64,000 nucleotides of DNA, taken from contig DASXVO010000052.1 of the NCBI GenBank assembly GCA_036504215.1, positions 16,683 to 80,682 of the forward strand. Reading direction: 5' to 3'. Below, piece by piece: positions 8,911 through 17,419 of the stretch (positions are counted from its first letter, which is position 1; each line of letters starts with the position of its first letter). The notes under the pieces are model-generated. The model searched no databases and had not been told where the DNA came from. It saw only the letters and a list, made by a program, of their open reading frames with translations. The translations under genes and the position numbers were made by a program. This DNA is from Vicinamibacterales bacterium (lineage in GTDB: Bacteria; Acidobacteriota; Vicinamibacteria; Vicinamibacterales; Fen-181).

Positions 8911-9240
8911 TTACACCGTGAACGACGTGCCGCACCCGCAGGTGCCCTTCGCGTTCGGGTTCTGGAAGACGAACCCCTTGCTCATCAGGCTCGTGTCGTA
9001 GTCGAGCACCGTGTTGTCGAGATAGAGGAGGCTCTTGGTGTCGACGAAGATCCTGGTGTCGTCCGGCCCCTCGATCACCTGGTCGCCCGTGCGCGCCTGC
9101 GTCTCCCACGCGAACGTGTAGCTGAGGCCGGAGCAGCCTCCGCCCTTCACGCCCACGCGCAGACCGCCTTCGGTCAGCCCCTGCTTGGCCATGAGCATCC
9201 GAATCCGCTTTGCCGCCGTGTCGGTCACCTGGATTGCCAT
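8911..9240 (-). CDS. iscA: A-type Fe-S carrier IscA
   Basis: A-type carrier that passes [2Fe-2S]/[4Fe-4S] clusters to apo-proteins. The 109-residue product from ATG 9240 (MAIQVTDTAAKRIRML) has the three invariant cysteines: Cys36 in GGGCSG and Cys101/Cys103 in GTCGCG near the C-terminus. The frame is open further upstream, but the extra sequence is Arg-rich and overlaps iscU, and the 109-residue form equals the family length. It is spaced 1 base from hscB and 32 bases from iscU, so it is part of the operon. Confidence 0.92.
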   Translation of the reverse strand: MAIQVTDTAAKRIRMLMAKQGLTEGGLRVGVKGGGCSGLSYTFAWETQARTGDQVIEGPDDTRIFVDTKSLLYLDNTVLDYDTSLMSKGFVFQNPNAKGTCGCGTSFTV

Positions 9241-9272
9241 AACAGAATTCCCGCGGGTCCGAGGGACCCGCG

Positions 9273-9680
9273 CTACAGTGCCTTCTTCCCGTTGTCCTCT
9301 GCCTGCTTCCGCTTGTAGTCGGCAATCGCCGCCTTGATCGCATCCTCGGCGAGCACCGAGCAGTGGATCTTGACCGGCGGCAGGCTCAACTCCTGCACGA
9401 TGTCGACGTTCTTGATCTCGAGCGCCTGGTCCAGCGTCTTCCCTTTCAACCACTCGGTGGCCAGGCTCGAGCTCGCAATCGCCGACCCGCACCCGAACGT
9501 CTTGAACTTCGCATCGTCGATGACGCCGGTCTCGGGGTTCACCCTGACCTGCAGCTTCATCACGTCGCCGCACTCCGGCGCGCCGACGAGCCCGGTTCCA
9601 ACCGTGGCATCGTCTTTCGACAGCGACCCGACGTTGCGCGGGTTGTTGTAGTGGTCGATGACTTTTTCCGAGTACGACAT
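9273..9680 (-). CDS. iscU: Iron-sulfur cluster scaffold IscU
   Basis: Scaffold on which IscS-derived sulfur and iron are built into a [2Fe-2S] cluster. The ligand residues are all present: Cys37 and Asp39 in ECGD, Cys64 in FGCGSA, and Cys107 in HCSVLAED. The LPPVK motif directly before Cys107 is the HscA recognition sequence. The length of 135 residues is usual. It sits between iscS and iscA. Confidence 0.95.
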   Translation of the reverse strand: MSYSEKVIDHYNNPRNVGSLSKDDATVGTGLVGAPECGDVMKLQVRVNPETGVIDDAKFKTFGCGSAIASSSLATEWLKGKTLDQALEIKNVDIVQELSLPPVKIHCSVLAEDAIKAAIADYKRKQAEDNGKKAL

Positions 9681-9717
9681 ACGTCCCCCTCGTGGGCTCT
9701 GGGCTCCAGGCTCTCGG

Positions 9718-10917
9718 CTACGGTCGAGCGCTGGTATTCTCCTTCGCCAACTCGTAGAGCGGCGACATCTCGCGCAGCCGTTTCACCACCGCTGCCACCT
9801 TGTCCGCCACGTAGTCCACCTCTTCCTCGGTGTTGAACCGTCCGAGGCCGAACCGAATCGACGAATGCGCCATCTCGTCGCCGATGCCCATCGCCTTCAG
9901 GACGTAGGACGGTTCGAGCGTCGCCGACGTGCACGCCGACCCGGACGAGACGGCGACGTCGTTGGTGCCCATCAGCAGCGACTCGCCCTCGACGTAGGCA
10001 AAGCTCATGTTGAGGTTGCCCGGCAGGCGGTGCTCCATCGAGCCGTTGACGACAATCTCGTCGAGTTCGCGCCTCAGGCCGTCGTACAGCCGGTTGCGCA
10101 GCGCAGTCAACCGCGGGCCTTCGGTCGGCAGTTCCTCGCGGCAGATCGCCGCCGCCTTCCCGAACCCGACAATGCCGGGAACGTTGAGCGTGCCCGACCG
10201 CATGCCCCGCTCGTGGCCGCCACCGTCGATGATTGGCGTCAGCAGCACGCGCGGGTTGCGGCGCCGCACGTAGAGCGCGCCCACGCCCTTCGGCCCGTAC
10301 ATCTTGTGCGCCGAGAGCGACACCAGGTCGGCCTGCACGGCGTTGACGTCGAACGGCACCTTGCCGGCCGCCTGCACCGCGTCGGTGTGGAACAGGATGC
10401 CCCGCTCGCGCGCGATGCGCCCGATCTCGGCGATCGGCTGCAGCACGCCCACCTCGTTGTTCGCGGCCATCACGCTGATGAGGATCGTACGGCTGGTGAT
10501 CGCGGCGACGAGTTGATCCAGATCAACGAGGCCGTCTTTCTTCACCGGCAGGTACGTCACCGCGCAGCCCTCTTTCTCGAGGTGCTTGCAGGTGTCGATG
10601 ACGGCCTTGTGCTCGGTCACCACCGTGATCAGGTGGTCGCCCTTCTCGCGGTACATGTGGGCCGCACCCTTGATCGCGAGGTTGTCGGACTCCGTCGCGC
10701 CGCTCGTGAAGACGATTTCCTTCGCGGTCCCGCCAATCAACTCGGCGATCTGCTTGCGACCCACTTCCACGGCTTCCTCGGCCTGCCAGCCAAAGGAGTG
10801 ATTCCGGCTGGCCGCGTTGCCGAAGCGCTCGGTGAAGTACGGCAGCATCGCCTCCAGCACCCGGGGATCGACGGGTGTGGTCGCGTGGTTGTCCATGTAG
10901 ATCGGGAACTTGAGCAT
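9718..10917 (-). CDS. iscS: Cysteine desulfurase IscS
   Basis: PLP enzyme converting cysteine to alanine and an enzyme persulfide, supplying sulfur to IscU. Substrate-cofactor residues are visible: HATTPVDP at the N-terminus, TSGATESDN, the PLP lysine Lys205 in [10 protein letters not shown], and the mobile-loop catalytic Cys329 in SSGSACTS. The 12-residue loop insertion around the Cys and the length of 399 place it in the IscS/NifS class I group rather than SufS. It starts 6 bases downstream of iscR. Confidence 0.95.
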   Translation of the reverse strand: MLKFPIYMDNHATTPVDPRVLEAMLPYFTERFGNAASRNHSFGWQAEEAVEVGRKQIAELIGGTAKEIVFTSGATESDNLAIKGAAHMYREKGDHLITVVTEHKAVIDTCKHLEKEGCAVTYLPVKKDGLVDLDQLVAAITSRTILISVMAANNEVGVLQPIAEIGRIARERGILFHTDAVQAAGKVPFDVNAVQADLVSLSAHKMYGPKGVGALYVRRRNPRVLLTPIIDGGGHERGMRSGTLNVPGIVGFGKAAAICREELPTEGPRLTALRNRLYDGLRRELDEIVVNGSMEHRLPGNLNMSFAYVEGESLLMGTNDVAVSSGSACTSATLEPSYVLKAMGIGDEMAHSSIRFGLGRFNTEEEVDYVADKVAAVVKRLREMSPLYELAKENTSARP

Positions 10918-10923
10918 AGACCT

Positions 10924-11388
10924 CTACCCGGCGTGGGGAATGACTTCCGTTCGGGAGGCGGGCGCCGTCGCGGAATCCAGAGGGCTTTCGGCGGCCATCT
11001 CCGAAACGGTGCACGTCGCCAGGGCCGTCACGATCCGCTCCCGTATCTTCCAGAGCGGGTCGCGCACGTTGCAGGTGGCGAACTGCCCGCACCGTTCGTT
11101 GTGGGCCGAGCAGGCGGTGACGGTCAGCGGACCGTCGATCGCCTGAATGACGTCGGCGACCGAAATGGTCGCTGACCCACGCGTGAGCTGGTAACCGCCG
11201 CGCGTACCCTGCTGCGACGAGAGCAGGCCGCGGCGCGCCAGACGCTGGAGCACTTTCGCCATCAACTCGACCGGAATCGAGTACAACTCCGCAATCTCGC
11301 GGGCGCTGGAGGAGCCAAGCCCCTCGCGCAGTGCAAGATGCTTCATGGCGATGAGCGCGTAGTCTGCCTTCTTCGACAACCTGAGCAT
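10924..11388 (-). CDS. iscR: Rrf2-family Fe-S regulator IscR
   Basis: Winged-helix repressor that senses cluster status and controls the isc operon. The N-terminal half carries the Rrf2 helix-turn-helix (LSKKADYALIAMKHLAL ... SIPVELMAKVLQRLARRGLL ... GTRGGYQL). Three cysteines at 93, 100 and 106 (ACSAHNERCGQFATC) match the IscR cluster-binding pattern. At 154 residues it is of family length. It is the first gene of the operon, and a palindrome overlapping its promoter is the likely autoregulatory site. Confidence 0.92.
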   Translation of the reverse strand: MLRLSKKADYALIAMKHLALREGLGSSSAREIAELYSIPVELMAKVLQRLARRGLLSSQQGTRGGYQLTRGSATISVADVIQAIDGPLTVTACSAHNERCGQFATCNVRDPLWKIRERIVTALATCTVSEMAAESPLDSATAPASRTEVIPHAG

Positions 11389-11400
11389 AGGCTCTGCCTT

Positions 11401-11451
11401 AAATACGACCTCTCAAGTCGTATTTTAGCGGCCTCGGGCGGGAAAAATCAA
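11401..11451 (-). promoter_or_regulatory. iscR promoter with overlapping palindromic operator
   Basis: On the minus strand a -35-like TTGATT (11451-11446) and a -10-like TAAAAT (11427-11422) are separated by 18 bases. A perfect palindrome AAATACGAC-N7-GTCGTATTT occupies 11401-11425, overlapping the -10 element and the expected start of transcription, 12 bases before the iscR start codon. This is where an autorepressing Rrf2 regulator would bind. Promoter boxes and ligand are inferred; the palindrome is seen directly. Confidence 0.65.
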
Positions 11452-12626
11452 TACCGCACCATCGTCGGTTCCACCCGGTCGGCCCAGGCGGAGATGCCGC
11501 CCTCGAGGTTGCGGGCCCTGAAGCCGGCGCCGCGCAGGAGCTCGACGGCGCGCACGCTCCGGATGCCGTAGTGGCAATAGACAACGAAGTCGCGGGTGTT
11601 GTCGAGGTGCCCGAGTTGGTCGGGCAGGGTGCCGAGCGGCACCAGCACGGCACCGGGGAGGCGGTTGATCTGGAACTCCATTGGCTCGCGCACGTCGAGC
11701 AATACCGGCGGAACCTGGTCGTCGAGCGCCCGCCTCAATTCCTCGGGCGTGATGTCGAACCCCTTCTCGACGACCTGCCCGGTCGAGTGCGCGACACCGC
11801 AGAACTGCTCGTAGTCCTGGAGCTCGCGGATCGACGGCGCGGTGCCGCAGATCGGGCATTCGGGGTCGCGCTGCAGGCGCACCTCACGGAACCGCATCCG
11901 CAGTGCATCGAGAATGAGCAACCGCCCAACCAGCGTCTCACCGGCACCGAGGACGAGCTTCAGCGCTTCGGTCGCCTGGATGGTGCCGATGATGCCCGGC
12001 AGGACGCCGAGCACACCGCCCTCGGCGCACGTCGGCACGAGTCCGGGCGGCGGCGGCTCGGGATAGAGGCAGCGGTAGCACGGGCCGTCCTCGGTGGCAA
12101 ACACCGACGCCTGTCCCTCGAACCGGAAAATCGCGCCGTACACATACGGCTTGTGCGTGAGGACACAGGCGTCGTTCACGAGATACCGCGTCGGGAAGTT
12201 GTCCGTGCCGTCCACGACGAGGTCGTAGCCGGCGAACAACCCGAATGCGTTCGCCGACGACAGCGCGACTTCGTGCGTGTCGATGTGAACGTCGGGATTG
12301 ATCGCCAGGAGGCGCTCGCGCGCCGACTCGACCTTCGGGCGCCCGACGTCGCGCGTCATATGGAGGAGCTGGCGCTGGAGGTTGCTGTAGTCCACGACGT
12401 CATAGTCGACGATGCCGAGCGTGCCGACGCCGGCCGCGGCCAGGTACATCGCCACGGGCGAGCCGAGGCCCCCGGCGCCGACACACAGCACGCGCGCCCG
12501 CTTCAGCCGGCGCTGCCCCTCGACGCCAACCTCGGGCAACAGGAGATGCCGACTGTAGCGCCGCACCTCGTCGTGGGAGAGTTCGGGTAGCGGCGCGGCG
12601 GCAGACGTCGGAGGCATGTCGGACAT
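11448..12626 (-). CDS. moeZ: MoeZ/MoeB-type adenylyltransferase-sulfurtransferase with rhodanese domain
   Basis: Activates the C-terminus of ThiS/MoaD-like sulfur carriers by adenylation and loads sulfur from its own rhodanese persulfide. Residues 15-255 form the E1-like domain (RYSRHLLLPEVGVEGQ, nucleotide loop CVGAGGLGSP, QRQLLH, DGTDNFPTRYL), with zinc cysteines in CYRC and CPIC. The rhodanese domain follows (about 290-392) with active-site Cys in YCHYGIRS. MoeB alone lacks the rhodanese part, hence MoeZ. The start is ATG 12626; ATG 12617 is an alternative. Which carrier it serves (thiamine, molybdopterin or cysteine) is not shown here. It lies upstream of iscR on the same strand, separated by the isc promoter. 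Confidence 0.85.
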   Translation of the reverse strand: MSDMPPTSAAAPLPELSHDEVRRYSRHLLLPEVGVEGQRRLKRARVLCVGAGGLGSPVAMYLAAAGVGTLGIVDYDVVDYSNLQRQLLHMTRDVGRPKVESARERLLAINPDVHIDTHEVALSSANAFGLFAGYDLVVDGTDNFPTRYLVNDACVLTHKPYVYGAIFRFEGQASVFATEDGPCYRCLYPEPPPPGLVPTCAEGGVLGVLPGIIGTIQATEALKLVLGAGETLVGRLLILDALRMRFREVRLQRDPECPICGTAPSIRELQDYEQFCGVAHSTGQVVEKGFDITPEELRRALDDQVPPVLLDVREPMEFQINRLPGAVLVPLGTLPDQLGHLDNTRDFVVYCHYGIRSVRAVELLRGAGFRARNLEGGISAWADRVEPTMVRY

Positions 12627-12746
12627 AACAGGGGGATTGTACCAAAGGCGGAACGGCCTTGTCGTACGGCCTGGTAATACGGTGGCTGGTAGTAGAGTTG
12701 CCGTCCGGGACAGAATGGCCCGCCCTTGTCGTCATCAGGAGTGTCC

Positions 12747-15482
12747 ATGTCCTCAGGCGCGTCTCGTCTTCATGTCACTGTCGCGGTCGTCTGTCTCATC
12801 GTGCTCTCTGCTTCGCTGGTGCTCGCCGAGTCGAGCGTGTCTGGAGTCGTCAAGGATTCGTCCGGCGCCGTCGTTGCTCGGGCGAGCGTGTCCCTGGTGA
12901 CCGCCGAGCAGCGAATTGTCGCGGCGGGCTCGACCGATGCCGCCGGGCGATTCACGTTCCCGGACATCCGCCCGGGGCGCTACCTGCTCATCGTGTCGTC
13001 GCCGGGCTTCGGCGACGTGCGGCAGGCGGTCGTCGCCGGGGCGGCGGGTCTGCCCGGCCTCGCCATCACCCTGCAACCCCAGCCGGTACGTGAGGATGTC
13101 ACCGTCACGGCCAGCCGCGGAACGGTGCAGCAGGCCGCTGCCTCGGTTCAGGCCGTCACGGTCATCGACGCGAACGACATCGCCTCGCGCGCACACTCGG
13201 TGGTCGCACAGGCCGTCTCCGAGGAGTCGGGCGTGAACCTGCTCCGCACGAGCCCGACGATGGCCGGGATCTACGTGCGGGGGCTGACGGGCAACAAGGT
13301 GAGCGTGTACGTCGATGGCGTGCGCTACTCGACATCCGCCGCGCGTGGCGGCGTGAGCACGTTCCTCGACCTGATCGAACCGACCAGTCTCCAGGCGATC
13401 GAGATCCTGCGGGGACCGAACAGCGCGCAGTACGGCAGCGACGCGATCGGCGGCAGCGTGCAGTTCCTCTCGAAGGTCCCGACCTTCGCGACCGCTGATG
13501 AGCCGCGTGTTCACGGCGCGGTCGCCCTGAACGGCGGCACGGCGGATTGGAGCGGCGGCGCCAACGTCTCGGCAGGCTACAGTCGCGGCCAACTCGGTAT
13601 CTTCGCAAACCTCGCGGCCCGCCGGATCAACGACATTCGAACCGGGGAGGGGATCGACTCGCATGCGGCCGTGACGCGGTTCCTGGGCATCAGCTCGAAT
13701 CGCCTCATGGACGCGCATCTCCCGGACACGGCGTTCACGCAGTACGGCGGTCTCGTGCGCCTCAACTGGGCGCCCACGCCGGACCAGCAACTGATGGCCT
13801 TCTACAGCCGTGCGCAACAGGACGATGGGAAGCGGTACGACCAACTGCTGGGCGGGGACGGGAACCTCGTGGCCGACCTCCGCAACCTGATGCTCGACCT
13901 GTTCTACGTCAAGTACCAGCGAACGGGCCTCGGGTGGTTCGATCAGGCCACAATCACCTACTCGTTCAACTCCCAGCGCGAGGAGCGCGTGAACCAGGGC
14001 GGGAACGGCAACCCGCGCGGATCCATCACGCACGAGTTCGAGCGAACCAATGCGCACGGATTCCAGGCGAACGCCACCCGCCGATTGAAGGGGCGCCACG
14101 ACATCCTGATCGGCGGTGAGTTCTATCCCGAGCGCATTCACGCCCCGTCCTTCTCGTTCAACCCGGTGACGCAGGCATCCGCCACCCGGCGCGGCCGGGT
14201 GCCCGACCACGCGGCGTATCGCAGCGACGGGGCATACGTGCAGGACTCGTTCGACGCCATCCCCGGACGGCTGCAGGTCGTTGGAAACCTGCGCTACAGC
14301 TACGCGTCGTACGAATCGCTGGCGGCCGACCGCCCGCTAATCGGCGGCAAGCCGCTCTGGCCGAACGACTCGCTGTCGGTCTCGAACCTGACGTTCCGTG
14401 CCGGCGTGGTGGCCAAGCCGGGTCGCGAGGGCCTCACGCTCACCGCCAGCGTGAGCCGCGGATTCCGCGCGCCGCACGTGACCGACCTCGGCACCCTCGG
14501 GCTGACAGGTTCCGGCTTCCAGGTATCGGCTTCGTCGGTCCAGGGGATGAACGCGACGGTGGGCACCACGGCGGGGTCGACCGCGGTGTCCACTGGGCAA
14601 CCGGTCGAGCAGCTCGGACCCGAAACGAGCCTGAGCTACGACGGCGGGTTGCACCTGCGAACCGGCCGTTTCTCGACCGATCTCTCGGCGTTCATCAACG
14701 ACGTCTCGGACAACATCGCCTACCAGGCACTCATCCTGCCGCAAGGCGCCGTCGGGAAATCGCTGGGCGACCAGCCGATCATGTCGCAGAACGCCAACGG
14801 TGCGGTCTTCGTTTCAGCCAGTTCGTCGCCGGTGCTGGTGCGGACCAACGTCGGTGACGCGCGGATCTACGGCGTCGAGCACACGCTCGACTGGCGATTG
14901 TCGCGCGCGTTGTCCATCGGCACCGTCTTCACCTATCTGCACGCGGCCGACCGGTCGACGGGTTTGCCGCCAAACATCGAAGGCGGGACGCCGGCAGCGG
15001 ACGCCTACGTCAGGGTGCGGTACATGCAGCCAGGCGGGCGCTGGTTTGTCGAACCCTACCTGCACGCGGCTGCGACGCAGGGCCGGCTGTCGTCGCTCGA
15101 TCTCGAGGACCGTCGGACTGGCGCGACACGGTCGCGTTCGAACATCAAGAACTTCTTCTACAACGGTGCGACGGCGCGGGGATGGGTGGGCACCGGGCCT
15201 GACGGAATCGCCGGAACGGCTGACGATGTCCTCCTCATCACCGGTGAGACGCTCGCGCAGATCCAGGCGCGCGTGCTCGGCGTCGGCGTCGACTCGGCGC
15301 CGCTCGTCACGGAGGTGCCGGGTTATGTCACCGTCGGCGTGCGCGCGGCGCTCACGCTCGCGACGCGCCACGAGGTGACGCTCCAGGTCGAGAACATCGG
15401 CGACAGGAACTACCGCGGCATCGCCTGGGGTATCGACGCACCAGGGATCAATCTCGTCGTCGGGTGGAGGGCGAGATTCTAG
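12747..15482 (+). CDS. TonB-dependent outer-membrane receptor with carboxypeptidase-regulatory-like domain
   Basis: Complete 911-residue TonB receptor. ATG 12747 is chosen because AGGAG (12737-12741) lies 5 bases before it; it is followed by a signal peptide (LHVTVAVVCLIVLSASLVLA). The regulatory-like beta domain (SGVVKDSSGAVVARASVSLV) spans about residues 30-110, the plug about 120-245 (GIYVRGLTGNKVSVYVDGVR ... EILRGPNSAQYGSDAIGGSV), and the barrel runs to a terminal Phe (GWRARF), the BAM recognition residue. A GPDGIAGTADD segment near the C-terminus looks like a calcium-binding-type external loop. No transporter genes adjoin it, so the substrate is unknown; the plug resembles siderophore/heme receptors. 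Confidence 0.9.
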   Translation: MSSGASRLHVTVAVVCLIVLSASLVLAESSVSGVVKDSSGAVVARASVSLVTAEQRIVAAGSTDAAGRFTFPDIRPGRYLLIVSSPGFGDVRQAVVAGAAGLPGLAITLQPQPVREDVTVTASRGTVQQAAASVQAVTVIDANDIASRAHSVVAQAVSEESGVNLLRTSPTMAGIYVRGLTGNKVSVYVDGVRYSTSAARGGVSTFLDLIEPTSLQAIEILRGPNSAQYGSDAIGGSVQFLSKVPTFATADEPRVHGAVALNGGTADWSGGANVSAGYSRGQLGIFANLAARRINDIRTGEGIDSHAAVTRFLGISSNRLMDAHLPDTAFTQYGGLVRLNWAPTPDQQLMAFYSRAQQDDGKRYDQLLGGDGNLVADLRNLMLDLFYVKYQRTGLGWFDQATITYSFNSQREERVNQGGNGNPRGSITHEFERTNAHGFQANATRRLKGRHDILIGGEFYPERIHAPSFSFNPVTQASATRRGRVPDHAAYRSDGAYVQDSFDAIPGRLQVVGNLRYSYASYESLAADRPLIGGKPLWPNDSLSVSNLTFRAGVVAKPGREGLTLTASVSRGFRAPHVTDLGTLGLTGSGFQVSASSVQGMNATVGTTAGSTAVSTGQPVEQLGPETSLSYDGGLHLRTGRFSTDLSAFINDVSDNIAYQALILPQGAVGKSLGDQPIMSQNANGAVFVSASSSPVLVRTNVGDARIYGVEHTLDWRLSRALSIGTVFTYLHAADRSTGLPPNIEGGTPAADAYVRVRYMQPGGRWFVEPYLHAAATQGRLSSLDLEDRRTGATRSRSNIKNFFYNGATARGWVGTGPDGIAGTADDVLLITGETLAQIQARVLGVGVDSAPLVTEVPGYVTVGVRAALTLATRHEVTLQVENIGDRNYRGIAWGIDAPGINLVVGWRARF

Positions 15483-15484
15483 AG

Positions 15485-15515
15485 GGCGGTTGCGGTTACC
15501 GGCCGGTGGTCCGCC
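15485..15515. terminator. Possible bidirectional terminator between convergent genes
   Basis: GGCGG (15485-15489) pairs with CCGCC (15511-15515), and the enclosed segment contains the palindrome ACCGGCCGGT (15498-15507). A short T-rich stretch follows on the plus side. The site lies between the convergent receptor and HAD genes. It is weak and unproven. Confidence 0.3.
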
Positions 15516-15532
15516 TTCCCGGTTTTCTCGGC

Positions 15533-16213
15533 TCAGGTGCGCTGGGTCACGACGATTGTGAGCAGGTCGGCGGGGGACCGTGCCAGCGCGTCGGCCCCGG
15601 CGGCCTCGAGATCGCCGGGCTCGGAGGGTCCCCACAGCGCGCCGATCGTGCGCATGCCGGCCGCGCGACCCGCGGCCATGTCGTGGATGCTGTCGCCGAC
15701 GTATGCGGTCCGCTCGACGGCCAGGTTCGCCTTCTTCGCCGCGAGGAGCAATGGCTCCGGATCGGGCTTGTGCCGGACCGTGTCGTCGTGGAACACGCCG
15801 ACGCTGAAGAACTCGTCCATGCGGTAGCGCTCGTAACACTCGCGGGCGGCCCACTCGACCTTGCTCGTCACCACGCCGAGCGTCAAGCCTCGGCGATGAA
15901 ACTCCGCCAGCGTCTCGCGCATCCCGTCATATGACCGGATCTGCCGGTCGAGTTCGCCGCGCTGATAGGTGCGGTACGTGTCCAGCATCGTGCGCGACAT
16001 CGCCTTCGGGTCGGCCACGCCGGCGGCAGCCGCGTAGTCGTAGAGAATCTCGTCGAGCGACCGCCCGAGGTTGCCGATGATCACGCGGCGCCCCGGGTCG
16101 AATCCCGGGAGGTGTGTCGCGAGCGTATACGTGTAGCACGACAGGATCAGCGGGATCGTGTCGACGAGCGTCCCATCGAGATCGAAGAGTACTGCGTCTA
16201 CGGAAGTCATCAT
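15533..16213 (-). CDS. HAD-superfamily phosphatase, phosphoglycolate/pyrophosphatase (PpaX/Gph) type
   Basis: Cytoplasmic phosphohydrolase of HAD subfamily IA, 226 residues. Motif I is DLDGTLVDT with the nucleophile Asp, motif II is GVVTSKV, the motif III Lys lies in RHKPDPEP, and motif IV is YVGDSIHDMAAG. The cap helices follow motif I as in phosphoglycolate phosphatases and PpaX pyrophosphatases. The substrate cannot be read from sequence. A second HAD of this type occurs at 22995, so the two may have different substrates. It is divergent from the aminotransferase gene, with 53 bases between the start codons. Confidence 0.8.
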   Translation of the reverse strand: MMTSVDAVLFDLDGTLVDTIPLILSCYTYTLATHLPGFDPGRRVIIGNLGRSLDEILYDYAAAAGVADPKAMSRTMLDTYRTYQRGELDRQIRSYDGMRETLAEFHRRGLTLGVVTSKVEWAARECYERYRMDEFFSVGVFHDDTVRHKPDPEPLLLAAKKANLAVERTAYVGDSIHDMAAGRAAGMRTIGALWGPSEPGDLEAAGADALARSPADLLTIVVTQRT

Positions 16214-16266
16214 GGTCAGATCTCTTGTACCATAGACTGGTGTCCAGCAGCGAACCGGGAGGGTTC

Positions 16267-17379
16267 ATGCGCATCGACTCCTTCGTGATGGAACGCATGC
16301 AGTCGATCTGGGAGAACCAGGTCGAGATCAATCTGTCCGAGAGCGGCGTGCACCCGCTGACGGTCGGCGAACTGCTCGAGACCGACGCGGACCGCGCGCG
16401 GATGCTCGAGGTCGCACTCGGGTATCCGCAGACCAACGGGACGCTGGCGCTCCGAACCGCCATCGCGGCGATGTACCCGGACGCGACGCCGTCGCACATT
16501 CACGTGACCAACGGCGGATCCGAGGCGAACTTCTGCAGCACGTGGAGCCTGCTCGAGCCTGGCGACGAAGTCGTCATGATGGCTCCCAACTACATGCAGA
16601 CGTGGGGTCTCGCGCGCGCGTTCGCCGGAACGCTGCGCGAGTGGCCGCTCCGCGAACACGATGGGAAGTGGCGGCCCGACGTGGACGAACTCGCCACGCT
16701 GCTCACTCCGAAGACGAAGCTGCTCCTCATCTGCAACCCGAACAACCCGACGGGGGCCAGGTTTGGCGCCGCCGACCTCGACGCAATCTGCCGCGCTGCC
16801 AGCCGGCACGGGACGTGGGTGCTCTCTGACGAAATCTACCGGGGGGCCGAACTCGATGGTGTGGAGACACCGTCCATCTGGGGCCGATACGAACGCGCGT
16901 TCGTGACGTGTGGCCTGTCGAAGGCGTACGGACTGCCCGGGTTGCGCATCGGCTGGATCGTCGGCCCGCCCGCGTTCGTGGAGACGACCTGGGCCTACCA
17001 CGACTACACGAGCATCGCACCCGGCGCCATCAACGATCGCCTCGCGGCCTTCGCCCTCCAGCCCGCGCAGCGGGCGCGGATTCTCGGCCGGACGCGCGGA
17101 ATCCTGCGCGCGAACTTCCCGGCGCTGGGCGACTGGCTGTCGGCGCGGCCCGACATGTTCTCGTTCATTCCCCCGGAGGCCGGTGCCATTGTCTACGTCC
17201 GCTATCTGCGCGCGGTCAACTCGTCGGCGCTGACGAACCGGCTGCGTGAGCAACGGGGCGTGCTGATCGTCCCCGGCGATCAGTTCGGCATGGACGGCTA
17301 CCTGCGCATCGGCTTCGGTGGCCCGGCCGCCGCGTTGCAGGAAGGGCTGCGGCGGCTGGAGGGGCTGCTTCGGGCGTAG
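16267..17379 (+). CDS. PLP-dependent class I/II aminotransferase
   Basis: Fold-type I aminotransferase of 370 residues. Visible motifs: NGGSEANF at the phosphate-binding turn, the CNPNNPTGA motif, the aspartate in LSDEIYRG, and the PLP lysine in GLSKAYGLPGLRIGW; the substrate-carboxylate Arg lies in GYLRIGFG. ATG 16267 follows GGGAGG (16258-16263) at 3 bases; an open frame upstream lacks family similarity. The next gene, homoserine dehydrogenase, starts 40 bases downstream on the same strand, so a role in amino-acid metabolism is plausible, but the amino donor and acceptor are not evident. Confidence 0.85.
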   Translation: MRIDSFVMERMQSIWENQVEINLSESGVHPLTVGELLETDADRARMLEVALGYPQTNGTLALRTAIAAMYPDATPSHIHVTNGGSEANFCSTWSLLEPGDEVVMMAPNYMQTWGLARAFAGTLREWPLREHDGKWRPDVDELATLLTPKTKLLLICNPNNPTGARFGAADLDAICRAASRHGTWVLSDEIYRGAELDGVETPSIWGRYERAFVTCGLSKAYGLPGLRIGWIVGPPAFVETTWAYHDYTSIAPGAINDRLAAFALQPAQRARILGRTRGILRANFPALGDWLSARPDMFSFIPPEAGAIVYVRYLRAVNSSALTNRLREQRGVLIVPGDQFGMDGYLRIGFGGPAAALQEGLRRLEGLLRA

Positions 17380-17419
17380 GCGGTCAGGCGGACCATCGTG
17401 AACGCCTGGAGGCGGAGTC

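Noticed and set aside
12753..14210. A 485-codon minus-strand frame opposite the second TonB receptor
   Set aside because: It is antisense to a complete receptor with signal peptide, plug and terminal Phe, and it shows no domain.
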